Below the pieces are notes generated by a model, which saw nothing but the letters and a program-made list of their open reading frames with translations, had not been told where the DNA came from and searched no databases. From positions 62,001 to 126,000 of the forward strand of contig NZ_JSYG01000034.1 in NCBI RefSeq assembly GCF_000784735.1: a DNA stretch of 64,000 nucleotides. Reading direction: 5' to 3'. The DNA is from Dickeya undicola. GTDB lineage: Bacteria > Pseudomonadota > Gammaproteobacteria > Enterobacterales > Enterobacteriaceae. Position numbers and translations under genes: made by a program. Shown one piece after another: positions 20,980-32,946 of this stretch. Each line of letters begins with the position of its first letter. Positions within the stretch are counted from its first letter, which is position 1.

Positions 20980-21909
20980 TTAAGTTGTTGAGTAATGAAA
21001 CGGCTGCCCCAGTGCGGAACCCTGCGCACCATGCTGTTGCAGGTAGTCGTGAACGCCGACCATGCCGGTCCAGCGATTTTCGCACCACAGCGGGGCCAGT
21101 AGCGTTGGCCGCCGGGCACTGGCGGAAATACGGTGATAAATAATCTCAGGTGGGGTGTGGCGAATCATCTCACCGGCAATCGATACATAACGCGCCAGTG
21201 ACAGCTCCGGCAACCGACCGGCCCCCCAGGCTTTCGCCATGACGCTCCCCGTCACAATATGCAATGGGTGCAGTTTGATACCATCGACACCGGCTTCCAC
21301 AACTTGCTGTAGTGTCGACAGGCAATGCTCGTCGCTCTCACCAGGCAAGCCGACAATCAGGTGGCTGCACACGTTTAGCCCTCTGGCGCGCGCGCGCTGT
21401 GCTGTCTGGCGGTAACAGGCGAAATCATGCCCGCGATTGATGCGTCGCAACGTTCGGTCATGAGCGCTTTGCAACCCCAGCTCCAGCCAGACTTCATAGC
21501 CTTGTTCGTGATAATCGGCCAGCAGGTCCAGCACCGTATCCGGTACGCAATCCGGCCGGGTGCCCACACACAGCCCCACCATGTCGGCCTGCGTTAGCGC
21601 CTGCTGGTACATGGACGCCAGCACCTGTACTTCAGCATAAGTGCTGGTATAAGCCTGAAAATAGGCTAGATAACGCCGGGCGCGATTGACTTTGTTAGCC
21701 TGGGCAACCAGTTGTTCGGCAATGCTGCGCTGCTGCATCTGCTCGTCGGCAAAAGACGCCACATTGCAGAAGGTACAACCACCACGCCCCAGCGTGCCGT
21801 CGCGGTTTGGGCAGCTAAATCCGCCGTGTAACGTCAATTTATGGATCTTTTCTCCATAACGACGCTGAAGATCGCCACCAAACATATTGATTAATTTTTG
21901 TAATTGCAT
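20980..21909 (-). CDS. yhcC: Radical SAM protein YhcC (TIGR01212 family)
   Basis: The protein (309 residues from 21909) has the three [4Fe-4S] cysteines Cys33, Cys45 and Cys48 in CPNRDGTLGRGGCTFC, a variant spacing used by this radical SAM subfamily, followed by NVASFADEQ and CVGTRPDCVPD. The reaction is not established. E. coli YhcC begins MQLQKL, matching the start at 21909; an upstream in-frame ATG at 21924 would add five residues, and neither has a clear ribosome site. The gene sits between arcB and gltB, as in E. coli. Confidence 0.92.
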   Translation of the reverse strand: MQLQKLINMFGGDLQRRYGEKIHKLTLHGGFSCPNRDGTLGRGGCTFCNVASFADEQMQQRSIAEQLVAQANKVNRARRYLAYFQAYTSTYAEVQVLASMYQQALTQADMVGLCVGTRPDCVPDTVLDLLADYHEQGYEVWLELGLQSAHDRTLRRINRGHDFACYRQTAQRARARGLNVCSHLIVGLPGESDEHCLSTLQQVVEAGVDGIKLHPLHIVTGSVMAKAWGAGRLPELSLARYVSIAGEMIRHTPPEIIYHRISASARRPTLLAPLWCENRWTGMVGVHDYLQQHGAQGSALGQPFHYSTT

Positions 21910-22198
21910 ATTCTGATTCTTCATTTCATAAAAAATCAGCCTACCTTTAACGCCTATTAACGGCGATGACCCCGATCAATACGTCCCGGCTTATATAACT
22001 GCATGTTTATTCGTTTTTATTGAAAATAAAATCACATCATTCCTGATTAATTTTTCTTATCTGCGAGGTTCCTTCCATTAAAAGATGACCGTAAAATGAA
22101 AAACAGTGTCATAAAGTGAAAAACCCACCCCATGCAGAATAAGATGCCACAAAGTCATGTCATTGCAGCATGTAGCGACAAAAACCCGCTATTAACAT

Positions 22199-22214
22199 AG
22201 TGATACAGCTCACA
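22199..22214 (+). promoter_or_regulatory. CRP-like site upstream of gltB
   Basis: AGTGA and TCACA half-sites are separated by six bases, one mismatch from the TGTGA-N6-TCACA core. It lies about 20 bases before a TTGACA hexamer. Confidence 0.45.
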
Positions 22215-22234
22215 GTTAGACCGATACCCCCACC

Positions 22235-22264
22235 TTGACAACGTCTTATTTTTATTAATTAAAT
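22235..22264 (+). promoter_or_regulatory. Candidate sigma-70 promoter for gltBD
   Basis: TTGACA at 22235-22240 is a perfect -35; TTAAAT at 22259-22264 follows after 18 bases and matches four of six -10 positions. The transcript would carry a leader of about 350 bases. Confidence 0.4.
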
Positions 22265-22626
22265 CCTTTTATTTCATAAACATAAGTAAATATTATCCCT
22301 AAAGTGCTTACCTGTTATCGAGATTTGACCTGAACAGGGTTTCTCGCTAATTTGGGAATCCGCTGGAAGCTTTCCCGACGAGTCAACGTCTCGTCATATT
22401 TATGCAGTAAGAAGAAGACTCCCTCATCAAGCAAGCACACCACTTGTGAGACCTTACGAGAGGCCAGATAAAAGAGAGCGGCGCACACCACTGATGCCAA
22501 CCTGGCGCAGTGAAGGGGTCGCTCGCGGTTAGCGCGCGGTTAACACGCAATTTAATAAGCGCCCGCATTTGGTGGTGGCATTGTGATGGGGAAGTCTATA
22601 CAGAGCCTGGGGAGGTTCACTGAGAT

Positions 22627-25600
22627 ATGTTGTACGATGCATCCCATGAAAGAGACAACTGTGGTTTCGGATTGATCGCCCATATAGAAGGTGAACCGAG
22701 CCATAAAGTCGTGCGGACGGCGATTCACGCCCTGGCCCGTATGCAGCACCGCGGCGCGATTCTTGCTGACGGCAAGACCGGCGACGGTTGCGGATTATTA
22801 CTTCAGAAACCCGATCGTTTCTTCCGCCTGGTCGCCGAAGAACATAACTGGCGTCTGGCCAACAATTATGCGGTCGGCATGTTATTCCTCAGCCGGGATG
22901 AAGAAAAGGCGCGTGCTACCCGCCGCATTGTCGAAGAAGAACTGCAGAATGAAACCCTGTCCGTACTCGGTTGGCGCGAAGTGCCGACCAACCCGGATGT
23001 GTTGGGTGAGATTGCGCTCTCTTCTCTGCCGCGCATCGAGCAGATTTTTGTCAACGCTCCTGCTGGCTGGCGTCCGCGAGATATGGAACGCCGCCTGTTC
23101 ATGGCTCGCCGCCGTATCGAGAAACGTGTGCAGGATAAAGATTTCTATGTGTGCAGCCTCTCCAATCTGGTGAACATCTACAAAGGTCTGTGTATGCCTG
23201 CAGACCTGCCGCGGTTCTATCTGGATCTGGCGGACCTGCGTCTGGAATCGGCCATCTGCCTGTTCCACCAACGTTTCTCCACCAATACCGTGCCGCGCTG
23301 GCGTCTGGCACAGCCGTTCCGCTATCTGGCGCACAACGGCGAAATCAACACCATCACCGGCAACCGTCAGTGGGCCCGCGCTCGCGCCTACAAATTCAAG
23401 ACCCCGCTGATTCCCGACCTGCTTAACGCAGCGCCGTTTGTAGACGAAAGCGGTTCAGATTCCATGTCGCTGGACAACATGCTGGAGCTGTTCCTGGCGG
23501 GCGGGATGGACATCGTGCGCGCTATGCGTCTGCTGGTGCCGCCGGCCTGGCAGAACAACCCGAATATGGACCCAGAGCTGCGCGCCTTCTTTGACTTTAA
23601 CTCCATGCACATGGAGCCGTGGGATGGCCCGGCTGGTCTGGTGCTGTCCGACGGGCGCTACGCGGCCTGTAACCTCGACCGTAACGGTCTGCGTCCAGCT
23701 CGCTATGTCATCACCAAAGATAAGCTGATCACCTGTGCCTCCGAAGTAGGCATCTGGGATTACCAACCTGATGAAGTGGTGGAGAAAGGCCGCGTCGGCC
23801 CAGGTGAATTGATGGTTATCGACACCCGTACCGGTCGTATCCTGCATTCGACCGAAACCGACGATGACTTGAAAAGCCGACATCCGTACAAAGAGTGGAT
23901 GGAGAAAAACGTCAAGCGACTGGTGCCGTTCGAAGAATTGCCTGACGACCAGGTCGGCAGCCGGGAACTTGATGACGTACAGCTGGAAACCTACCAGAAG
24001 CAATTCGGCTACAGTAACGAAGAGCTGGATCAGGTGATTCGCGTACTGGGGGAAAACGGTCAGGAAGCGACAGGCTCTATGGGTGATGACACGCCGTTCG
24101 CCGTGCTGTCGAGCCGCCCACGCATCATTTACGATTATTTCCGTCAGCAGTTCGCACAGGTGACCAACCCGCCGATTGACCCGCTGCGCGAAGCGCACGT
24201 GATGTCGCTCGCCACCTGTATCGGCCGCGAAATGAATGTCTTCTGCGAGGCAGAAGGTCAGGCTCACCGTCTGAGCTTCAAGTCCCCGATCCTGCTCTAC
24301 TCCGACTTCATTCAGTTGATCAATCAGGATCCCGAGCACTATCGCGCCGAAAAGATCGATATCACCTTCGATCCCAAACAGCGCTCATTGCAGGACACCG
24401 TTGAAAAACTGTGCGACGAAGCAGAATACAAGGTACGCGCTGGAGCAGTATTGCTGGTGTTGACCGACCGCGGCATCGCGCAAGATCGCCTGCCAGTACC
24501 AGCACCGATGGCCGTGGGCGCGATTCAGGCCCGTCTGGTGGAAAAGAGCCTGCGCTGCGACGCCAACATCATCGTTGAAACCGCCAGTGCCCGCGATCCG
24601 CATCATTTTGCCGTGTTGCTCGGCTTCGGCGCGACTGCGATTTACCCGTACCTGGCCTATGAAGCGCTGGCCCGTCTGGTGGATAACCACACCATCGACA
24701 AACCGTACCGTACCGTGATGCAGAACTACCGCAATGGCATCAACAAAGGTCTGTACAAGATCATGTCCAAGATGGGGATCTCCACCATCGCATCCTACCG
24801 CTGTTCGAAACTGTTCGAAGCGGTCGGCCTGCACAATGATGTAGCGTCCCGCTGCTTCCAGGGCGTGGTGAGCCGTATCGGCGGTGCTAACTTCAGCGAC
24901 TTCGAACAGGATTTGCAGAATCTGTCCAAACGCGCCTGGCTCAAGCGTCAGAAGCTCGATCAAGGCGGCTTGCTCAAGTTTGTCTACGGCGGCGAGTACC
25001 ACGCTTACAACCCGGATGTGGTGAAAACACTGCAAACCGCGGTGCACAGCGGTGACTACCATGATTACCAGCAGTACGCCAAGCTGGTGAACGAGCGCCC
25101 CGCATCTATGCTGCGCGACTTGCTGGCGCTGCAGCCGCAGGAAGGCACGGCTATTCCGCTGGAGCAGGTCGAGCCGGATTCAGAACTGTTCAAACGCTTC
25201 GACACCGCCGCCATGTCCATCGGTGCGCTGAGCCCCGAAGCGCATGAGTCGCTGGCGGAAGCCATGAACAGTCTGGGCGGCTTCTCCAATTCCGGCGAAG
25301 GCGGCGAAGACCCGGCGCGTTACGGCACCAATAAAGTATCCCGTATCAAGCAGGTGGCTTCCGGTCGCTTTGGCGTCACCCCGGCCTATCTGGTCAACGC
25401 CGACGTTATCCAGATCAAGGTGGCGCAGGGCGCCAAACCGGGCGAAGGCGGCCAATTACCGGGCGACAAAGTCACACCGTACATCGCGCGCCTGCGTTAC
25501 TCCGTACCGGGCGTGACCCTGATTTCGCCACCGCCGCACCATGATATTTATTCTATCGAAGACCTGGCGCAGCTGATTTTCGACCTGAAACAGGTCAACC

Positions 25601-27087
25601 CGAAGGCGATGATTTCGGTCAAGCTGGTTTCCGAGCCGGGCGTCGGCACCATTGCTACCGGTGTGGCAAAAGCCTATGCCGACCTGATTACCATCGCCGG
25701 TTACGACGGCGGCACCGGTGCCAGTCCGTTGTCCTCAGTGAAATACGCCGGTTGCCCGTGGGAATTGGGTCTGGTGGAAACCCAGCAGGCGCTGGTCGCC
25801 AACGGCCTGCGTCACAAAATTCGCCTGCAAGTGGACGGCGGCCTGAAAACCGGTCTGGACATTGTGAAAGCGGCGATTCTGGGGGCGGAAAGCTTCGGCT
25901 TCGGCACTGGTCCAATGGTAGCGCTGGGTTGTAAATACCTGCGTATTTGCCACCTGAACAACTGCGCCACCGGCGTAGCAACACAGGATGATAAACTGCG
26001 TCGCGACCACTATCACGGCCTGCCGGAACGTGTGGTGAACTACTTCACCTTCATCGCCCGCGAAACCCGCGAGCTAATGGCGGAACTGGGTATCAGCCGT
26101 CTGGTAGACCTGATCGGCCGTACCGATCTGCTAGTCGAACTGGACGGTATTACCGCCAAGCAGAACAAACTGGACCTGTCGCCGTTGCTGCACACCGTAA
26201 CGCCGCAACCCGGCAAAGCGTTGTACTGCACCGAGGGTAACCCGTCGTTTGACAAGGGCCTGCTGAACAAAGAACTGATCGCACAGGCTCAGGCGCATGT
26301 CGACGCCAGACAGAGTAAGACGCTCTACTTTGACATCCGCAACACTGACCGCTCCGTCGGCGCAACCTTATCCGGCGTGATCGCGGAAAAACACGGCGAT
26401 CAGGGGCTGGCAAGCGATCCGATCAAAGCGCACTTCACCGGTACAGCGGGTCAGAGCTTCGGCGTGTGGAATGCCGGTGGCGTTGAGCTGACCCTGACCG
26501 GCGACGCCAACGACTACGTGGGCAAAGGCATGGCTGGCGGGGCTATATCCGTGCGTCCACCGGTCGGCTCCGCCTTCCGCAGCCACGAGGCCAGCATCAT
26601 CGGCAACACCTGCCTGTACGGTGCAACCGGCGGTAAGCTGTTTGCCGCAGGGCGTGCGGGTGAGCGCTTCGCGGTGCGTAACTCCGGTGCCATCACTGTG
26701 GTGGAAGGCATCGGCGATAACGGCTGCGAATACATGACCGGCGGTATCGTCTGCATCCTGGGTCGCACCGGCGTCAACTTCGGCGCAGGCATGACCGGCG
26801 GCTTCGCCTACGTGCTGGATGAAGACGGTGAATTCCGCAAGCGCGTCAACCCGGAACTGGTTGAAGTGCTGGATGTGGAAAACCTGGCGATTCATGAAGA
26901 GCATCTGCGCGGGCTGATTACCGAGCACGTCCAGCACACCGGCTCGCAACGCGGTGAGGAAATCCTCGCCAACTGGCCGGTCTGGGCATCAAAATTTGCG
27001 CTGGTAAAGCCGAAATCAAGTGATGTGAAAGCGTTGTTGGGTCATCGTAGTCGTTCCGCAGCGGAGCTGCGGGTACAGGCGCAGTAA
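22627..27087 (+). CDS. gltB: Glutamate synthase large subunit
   Basis: GltB with GltD makes two glutamates from glutamine and 2-oxoglutarate using NADPH (GOGAT). The 1486-residue protein has a class II glutaminase domain whose nucleophile Cys12 follows an 11-residue propeptide (RDNCGFGLIAH), a central domain, an FMN-binding synthase domain (GGFSNSGEGGEDPARYGTN, QVDGGLKTG) with the 3Fe-4S cysteines Cys1102, Cys1108 and Cys1113, and a C-terminal GXGXG beta-helix (about 1240-1430). The ATG at 22627 directly precedes the conserved propeptide, with GGGGAGG upstream. gltD follows after nine bases. Confidence 0.97.
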   Translation: MLYDASHERDNCGFGLIAHIEGEPSHKVVRTAIHALARMQHRGAILADGKTGDGCGLLLQKPDRFFRLVAEEHNWRLANNYAVGMLFLSRDEEKARATRRIVEEELQNETLSVLGWREVPTNPDVLGEIALSSLPRIEQIFVNAPAGWRPRDMERRLFMARRRIEKRVQDKDFYVCSLSNLVNIYKGLCMPADLPRFYLDLADLRLESAICLFHQRFSTNTVPRWRLAQPFRYLAHNGEINTITGNRQWARARAYKFKTPLIPDLLNAAPFVDESGSDSMSLDNMLELFLAGGMDIVRAMRLLVPPAWQNNPNMDPELRAFFDFNSMHMEPWDGPAGLVLSDGRYAACNLDRNGLRPARYVITKDKLITCASEVGIWDYQPDEVVEKGRVGPGELMVIDTRTGRILHSTETDDDLKSRHPYKEWMEKNVKRLVPFEELPDDQVGSRELDDVQLETYQKQFGYSNEELDQVIRVLGENGQEATGSMGDDTPFAVLSSRPRIIYDYFRQQFAQVTNPPIDPLREAHVMSLATCIGREMNVFCEAEGQAHRLSFKSPILLYSDFIQLINQDPEHYRAEKIDITFDPKQRSLQDTVEKLCDEAEYKVRAGAVLLVLTDRGIAQDRLPVPAPMAVGAIQARLVEKSLRCDANIIVETASARDPHHFAVLLGFGATAIYPYLAYEALARLVDNHTIDKPYRTVMQNYRNGINKGLYKIMSKMGISTIASYRCSKLFEAVGLHNDVASRCFQGVVSRIGGANFSDFEQDLQNLSKRAWLKRQKLDQGGLLKFVYGGEYHAYNPDVVKTLQTAVHSGDYHDYQQYAKLVNERPASMLRDLLALQPQEGTAIPLEQVEPDSELFKRFDTAAMSIGALSPEAHESLAEAMNSLGGFSNSGEGGEDPARYGTNKVSRIKQVASGRFGVTPAYLVNADVIQIKVAQGAKPGEGGQLPGDKVTPYIARLRYSVPGVTLISPPPHHDIYSIEDLAQLIFDLKQVNPKAMISVKLVSEPGVGTIATGVAKAYADLITIAGYDGGTGASPLSSVKYAGCPWELGLVETQQALVANGLRHKIRLQVDGGLKTGLDIVKAAILGAESFGFGTGPMVALGCKYLRICHLNNCATGVATQDDKLRRDHYHGLPERVVNYFTFIARETRELMAELGISRLVDLIGRTDLLVELDGITAKQNKLDLSPLLHTVTPQPGKALYCTEGNPSFDKGLLNKELIAQAQAHVDARQSKTLYFDIRNTDRSVGATLSGVIAEKHGDQGLASDPIKAHFTGTAGQSFGVWNAGGVELTLTGDANDYVGKGMAGGAISVRPPVGSAFRSHEASIIGNTCLYGATGGKLFAAGRAGERFAVRNSGAITVVEGIGDNGCEYMTGGIVCILGRTGVNFGAGMTGGFAYVLDEDGEFRKRVNPELVEVLDVENLAIHEEHLRGLITEHVQHTGSQRGEEILANWPVWASKFALVKPKSSDVKALLGHRSRSAAELRVQAQ

Positions 27088-28515
<1,428 letters not shown>

Positions 28516-28531
28516 GCCTTACGGGTACTCA

Positions 28532-28560
28532 AAAGGCGGCTGCGGCCGCCTTTGCTTTTT
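28532..28560 (+). terminator. Terminator after gltBD
   Basis: AAAGGCGGC and GCCGCCTTT form a 9-bp stem with loop TGCG, then GCTTTTT. It starts 17 bases after the gltD stop. Confidence 0.85.
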
Positions 28561-28576
28561 GTTTTCTATAGACAAC

Positions 28577-28603
28577 AAAAAAGGCACAGTGATGTGCCTT
28601 TTT
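28577..28603 (-). terminator. Bidirectional terminator after sspB
   Basis: AAAAAGGCAC and GTGCCTTTTT flank a 6-base loop, so each strand has a stem followed by a T run. It lies 12 bases beyond the sspB stop and can also back up the gltD terminator. Confidence 0.8.
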
Positions 28604-28614
28604 ATCTATCTCGA

Positions 28615-29112
28615 CTATTTGACCACCCTTAGGGAAGGTCTGCCGCCTCTCGGTGGCTGCGGCGGCTCGTCATCAGGCAGCTCGTTCTGCAAAGAGGGAG
28701 ACTCATTGTCCACCACCGACATCAGCGCAGGTTTGGACTCATCTTCACTTTGAGGCTGCTCGCCAAACTCTTCGACGATTTCGTAGGCCGGTTCTGGCTC
28801 GAACATGGTGCCCGCGCCATTTTCCCGCGCATAAATCGCCATCACCGACGCCATCGGGACAAACACCTGGCGGGGAACGCCACCAAAACGCGCGTTGAAA
28901 CGTACGCTGTCGTCAGCCAGTTCGAGATTTCCCACCGCACGCGGCGCAATATTCAGGACAATTTGCCCATCACGGGCAAATTCCATCGGCACCTGCACGC
29001 CAGGAACGGTCACATCGACCACCAGATGCGGCGTCAGCTGGTTGTCCAGCAACCAGTCATAAAAGGCCCGTAATAAATACGGGCGGCGCGGAGAGAGCTG
29101 AGCCAACGTCAT
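28615..29112 (-). CDS. sspB: ClpXP protease specificity-enhancing factor SspB
   Basis: SspB binds ssrA-tagged proteins and the RseA N-terminal fragment and hands them to ClpXP. The 165-residue protein has the same length as in E. coli. The N-terminal substrate-binding domain (TPRRPYLLRAFYDWL-type start, RFNARFGGVPRQVFVPM) is followed by an acidic flexible linker and the C-terminal ClpX-docking tail GGRPSLRVVK. It begins four bases after the sspA stop, forming the conserved sspAB operon. Confidence 0.96.
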   Translation of the reverse strand: MTLAQLSPRRPYLLRAFYDWLLDNQLTPHLVVDVTVPGVQVPMEFARDGQIVLNIAPRAVGNLELADDSVRFNARFGGVPRQVFVPMASVMAIYARENGAGTMFEPEPAYEIVEEFGEQPQSEDESKPALMSVVDNESPSLQNELPDDEPPQPPRGGRPSLRVVK

Positions 29113-29116
29113 GCCA

Positions 29117-29758
29117 TTACCCTCTGGATTGCAACCGGATTTCGCGCTCGGCTTCAGTCAGGGAAGCGAGGAAAGCATCGCGTTCGAACACGCGTGTCAT
29201 GTAGCCTTTCAGTTCCTTGGCACCGGAACCGCTCAATTCAATCCCCAACAGCGGCAGACGCCACAGCAGCGGTGCCAGGTAGCAGTCCACCAGGCTGAAT
29301 TCTTCACTCATGAAATACGGGGCTTCATTGAAAACCGGAGCGATCGCCAGCAGCTCTTCACGAAGTTGCTTGCGCGCGGCCTCCGCATCCTGTGCGTTGC
29401 CATTCAGGACGGTTTTCATCAACGAATACCAGTCCTGTTCAATCCGATGCATCATCAGGCGGCTGTTACCACGAGCCACCGGATAGACCGGCATCAACGG
29501 CGGATGAGGGAAACGCTCATCCAGGTATTCCATGATGATACGTGATTCATACAACGTCAGCTCACGGTCAACCAGCGTTGGTACGGAACCGTAAGGATTG
29601 AGGTCGATAAGGTCCTGCGGCAGATTATCCATGTCCACCTGTTCAATCTCGACACTCACCCCTTTCTCGGCCAGTACAATGCGGACCTGATGGCTAAAAA
29701 TGTCGGACGGACCGGAAAACAGCGTCATTACCGAACGTTTGTTGGCAGCGACAGCCAT
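29117..29758 (-). CDS. sspA: Stringent starvation protein A
   Basis: SspA is a glutathione S-transferase-fold protein that binds RNA polymerase, is induced by starvation and represses hns in E. coli. The 213-residue product has the thioredoxin-like half ([38 protein letters not shown]) and the all-helical half ([18 protein letters not shown]). The start at 29758 follows GGAGG with the standard [10 protein letters not shown]; the open frame to 29770 was not used. It leads the sspAB operon. Confidence 0.96.
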   Translation of the reverse strand: MAVAANKRSVMTLFSGPSDIFSHQVRIVLAEKGVSVEIEQVDMDNLPQDLIDLNPYGSVPTLVDRELTLYESRIIMEYLDERFPHPPLMPVYPVARGNSRLMMHRIEQDWYSLMKTVLNGNAQDAEAARKQLREELLAIAPVFNEAPYFMSEEFSLVDCYLAPLLWRLPLLGIELSGSGAKELKGYMTRVFERDAFLASLTEAEREIRLQSRG

Positions 29759-30012
29759 GAAAACCTCCAAGTTATCGAAAAAATACGGCGAACAACCGCT
29801 CGAATAGGATCCTGCTGGCCTCGCCGCGTTTGGACTTCCCCACCGGGAAAGCGGACGACATCCGTCGTTCTGTTAAAATCACTTGCTGGCGAACAGGCAC
29901 AAAACCGGCGAATAGTGTATCAGATTCTGTTTGTTTTGTGGGGGGATAAGCGTGTTTTCATGGCTAACCCACGGTAATTAAAGCAGATTTTTTCCATGAA
30001 TAATTTAGGTCG
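29759..30012 (-). promoter_or_regulatory. sspA upstream region
   Basis: About 250 bases between sspA and the rpsI terminator, with no gene. An extended -10 element, TGATACACT, reads toward sspA with its TACACT at plus positions 29914-29919; no good -35 accompanies it. It would give a leader of roughly 150 bases. Confidence 0.4.
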
Positions 30013-30039
30013 AAAAAAAACCCGGTGACAAGCACCGGG
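30013..30039 (-). terminator. Terminator after rpsI
   Basis: On the minus strand, CCCGGTG and CACCGGG form a 7-bp stem with a 5-base loop, followed by eight T. It closes the rplM-rpsI unit. Confidence 0.85.
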
Positions 30040-30075
30040 CTTTCTGCGTTGATTTCGCTGCCAGGCAGCCAGAAA

Positions 30076-30933
<858 letters not shown>

Positions 30934-31084
30934 TTACACGTTGGTGAACACCCAAACGCTTCATAAATATAGTGTTTTGAGGTTCACACGGCTATCTAGT
31001 CCAGCAAACCTACCCCTTCGAATAGCTATTGCCAGCGCGATTAAAGTTTCGGGAAAAAACTTTGTTGTAACGTGGGGTCGCAAG

Positions 31085-31104
31085 ATTATAGAGAAGTCGA
31101 CTTC
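31085..31104 (-). promoter_or_regulatory. rplM-rpsI promoter with palindromic spacer
   Basis: A perfect TATAAT reads on the minus strand (plus 31085-31090). Immediately upstream in the spacer is the 12-bp palindrome GAAGTCGACTTC (31093-31104). A weak -35 (TCGATC, 17 bases away) lies beyond. The transcript leader would be about 160 bases. Confidence 0.5.
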
Positions 31105-31170
31105 AAAGATCGACTCTTTTCTCTCATGATTTCTAGCAAGGCATACGCCCTTTGTCGCCAGAAACGCTTG

Positions 31171-32298
31171 TTACGGCAAATGCGGCTGACGCAGGTACTC
31201 TTCGCTCTGCATTTCCTGCAAACGCGACAGACAGCGCTGGTACTCAAACTTCAGATGTTCACCCTGATAAATCTCAAACATCGTCGCCTGCGCCGACATA
31301 ATCAGCTTCACCCGGCGTTCGTAAAATTCGTCTACCAGCGCCAGAAAGCGACGGGCCGCGTTCTCATCTTTAACTTCCATCACCGGAACATGGTGTAACA
31401 GCACGGTGTGATACAGCCGTGATAGCGCGATGTAGTCATTCTGGCTACGCGCCTCAAGGCACAGGGTGGCGAAATCCACCGCCAGCACCCCGTCACCAGC
31501 GCTCAGCGTCGTCAGCGGCCGATGATTAATCTCCAGCACCGGACCGGGCTGACTGAAATCGCGCCCAGACAAGCGGCGGAACATCGCCTGCATTTCTGCG
31601 TCGGTATCCGCATTGTTCGGGGTCAGATACAGATGCGCCTGAGTCAGGGTACGCAGCCGATAATCGATACCCGCGTCCACATTCAATACATCGCAGTGTC
31701 GTTTGATCAGCTCGATAGCGGGCAGAAAACGCGCGCGCTGCAACCCGTTGCGATACAGTTCATCCGGCGGAATATTGGAGGTTGCAACCAGCGCGATACC
31801 ACGAGAAAACAGCGCCCTCAGCAGTTCCGCCAGCAGCATCGCATCGGTAATATCAGAAACGAAAAACTCGTCGAAGCACAGAATGTCGGTTTGCGCTTTA
31901 AATCCGTCAGCCACCTTTTCCAGCGGATTTTCCTGCCCCTGCAATTGGTTCAGCTCTTCATGCACGCGCAGCATAAAGCGGTGAAAGTGCAAACGTAACT
32001 TGCGTTCCGAAGGCAGGCTGTGAAAAAACAGGTCCATCAACCAGGTTTTACCCCGTCCCACGCCGCCCCACATATACAGCCCTTGTACCGGCGATGGCGA
32101 TTTTTCTTTCTGCCCCAGCCAGGTACGCCACTTTGTCATCAGCCCCGTCGTACTTTCCGGTTGCGCCCACACCTGCTCCGTCAGCGTCTGATGAATGGTG
32201 TTCAGGCGGATAACCGTCTGATGTTGCACTTCATCCGGTTGGTAGGTCTGCGCCACCAGGGCCTGCTGGTAAAGCGCCAAAGGGGTTCTTCTCTGCAT
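31171..32298 (-). CDS. zapE: Cell division protein ZapE
   Basis: ZapE is an AAA+ type ATPase that interacts with FtsZ and destabilises Z-rings, mainly under low oxygen or at high temperature. The 375-residue product equals the E. coli length. It has a Walker A GGVGRGKT (78-85), a Walker B ILCFDEFFV, a sensor-like ALVATSNIPPDELY and the AFG1-family C-terminal region. The start at 32298 has AGGGA nine bases upstream. It is divergent from zapG. Confidence 0.95.
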   Translation of the reverse strand: MQRRTPLALYQQALVAQTYQPDEVQHQTVIRLNTIHQTLTEQVWAQPESTTGLMTKWRTWLGQKEKSPSPVQGLYMWGGVGRGKTWLMDLFFHSLPSERKLRLHFHRFMLRVHEELNQLQGQENPLEKVADGFKAQTDILCFDEFFVSDITDAMLLAELLRALFSRGIALVATSNIPPDELYRNGLQRARFLPAIELIKRHCDVLNVDAGIDYRLRTLTQAHLYLTPNNADTDAEMQAMFRRLSGRDFSQPGPVLEINHRPLTTLSAGDGVLAVDFATLCLEARSQNDYIALSRLYHTVLLHHVPVMEVKDENAARRFLALVDEFYERRVKLIMSAQATMFEIYQGEHLKFEYQRCLSRLQEMQSEEYLRQPHLP

Positions 32299-32508
32299 AG
32301 CACAAAATCCCTGAGAAAAATTTCGTTGTATTTTATCGTGCGTTAACGCCGGTTCAGCTCGTGATCGTGAGCGTTACCGCTTCGCGATGCCTGTGCTCTA
32401 GGTCAGACCAGACACAAGGGCTCCACTCCAGCGAGGTTAGCGGTTATAGTGACTATTATTAAGTGAAAAAACCCTACGGGACAACGAAGTCAAAATAGGA
32501 GTCGTTTT

Positions 32509-32913
32509 ATGACCTGGGAGTCTGCGCTGATTGGATTTGTTATCGGTGTCATCATTGGCGCTGTCGCGATGCGGTTCGGCAACCGTAAACTGCGCCAGCA
32601 GCAGGTACTGCAAAACGAACTGGAGAAAAATAAGACCGAATTGGAAGAATATCGTCAGGAACTGGTTAGTCACTTCGCTCGCAGTGCGGAGTTGCTCGAC
32701 AATATGGCGCGCGATTACCGCCAGCTCTATCAGCACATGGCGAAAAGCTCCAACAGCCTGTTGCCTGATGTCCCGATGCAGGATAATCCGTTCCACTATC
32801 GCCTGACCGAAGCCGAATCGGACAACGACCAGGCACCGGTGGATATGCCGCCTCGCGACTATTCAGGCAGCGCTTCCGGCCTGCTGCGCGGTACTCGCCC
32901 CGTCGGCAAGTGA
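32509..32913 (+). CDS. zapG: Z-ring associated protein ZapG (YhcB, DUF1043)
   Basis: The 134-residue protein has a single N-terminal membrane helix (about 4-23, GXXXG-like IGFVIGVIIGAVAM), a coiled coil (about 28-80, RQQQVLQNELEKNKTELEE) and a disordered C-terminus ending in RGTRPVGK. E. coli YhcB/ZapG links cell envelope growth and division. AGGAG lies ahead of the ATG. It sits between zapE and degQ, the conserved arrangement. Confidence 0.93.
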   Translation: MTWESALIGFVIGVIIGAVAMRFGNRKLRQQQVLQNELEKNKTELEEYRQELVSHFARSAELLDNMARDYRQLYQHMAKSSNSLLPDVPMQDNPFHYRLTEAESDNDQAPVDMPPRDYSGSASGLLRGTRPVGK

Positions 32914-32946
32914 CCAATTGGTTTACTGTTCTTTCGACTGTATTCA

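Larger units (their letters stand above)
21910..22626. promoter_or_regulatory. Long yhcC-gltB intergenic regulatory region
   Basis: About 717 bases without a supported gene. The distal half (21910-22310) is AT-rich and carries a phased direct repeat, TAAAATGAAAAAC (22092-22104) and TAAAGTGAAAAAC (22112-22124), 20 bases apart. A CRP-like site and a promoter candidate follow. In E. coli the gltBDF control region is also long and bound by Lrp, IHF and CRP. The proximal half would be a roughly 350-base leader, holding a GACGAG/CTCGTC stem near 22377-22395. Short minus-strand open frames here lack support. Confidence 0.6.

Noticed and set aside
22315-22749. Short minus-strand frames in the gltB leader
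   Set aside because: About 60 codons each, no ribosome sites, no family match; better explained as leader sequence.
23455-24339. 294-codon minus-strand frame inside gltB
   Set aside because: Antisense shadow of the conserved gltB coding sequence.
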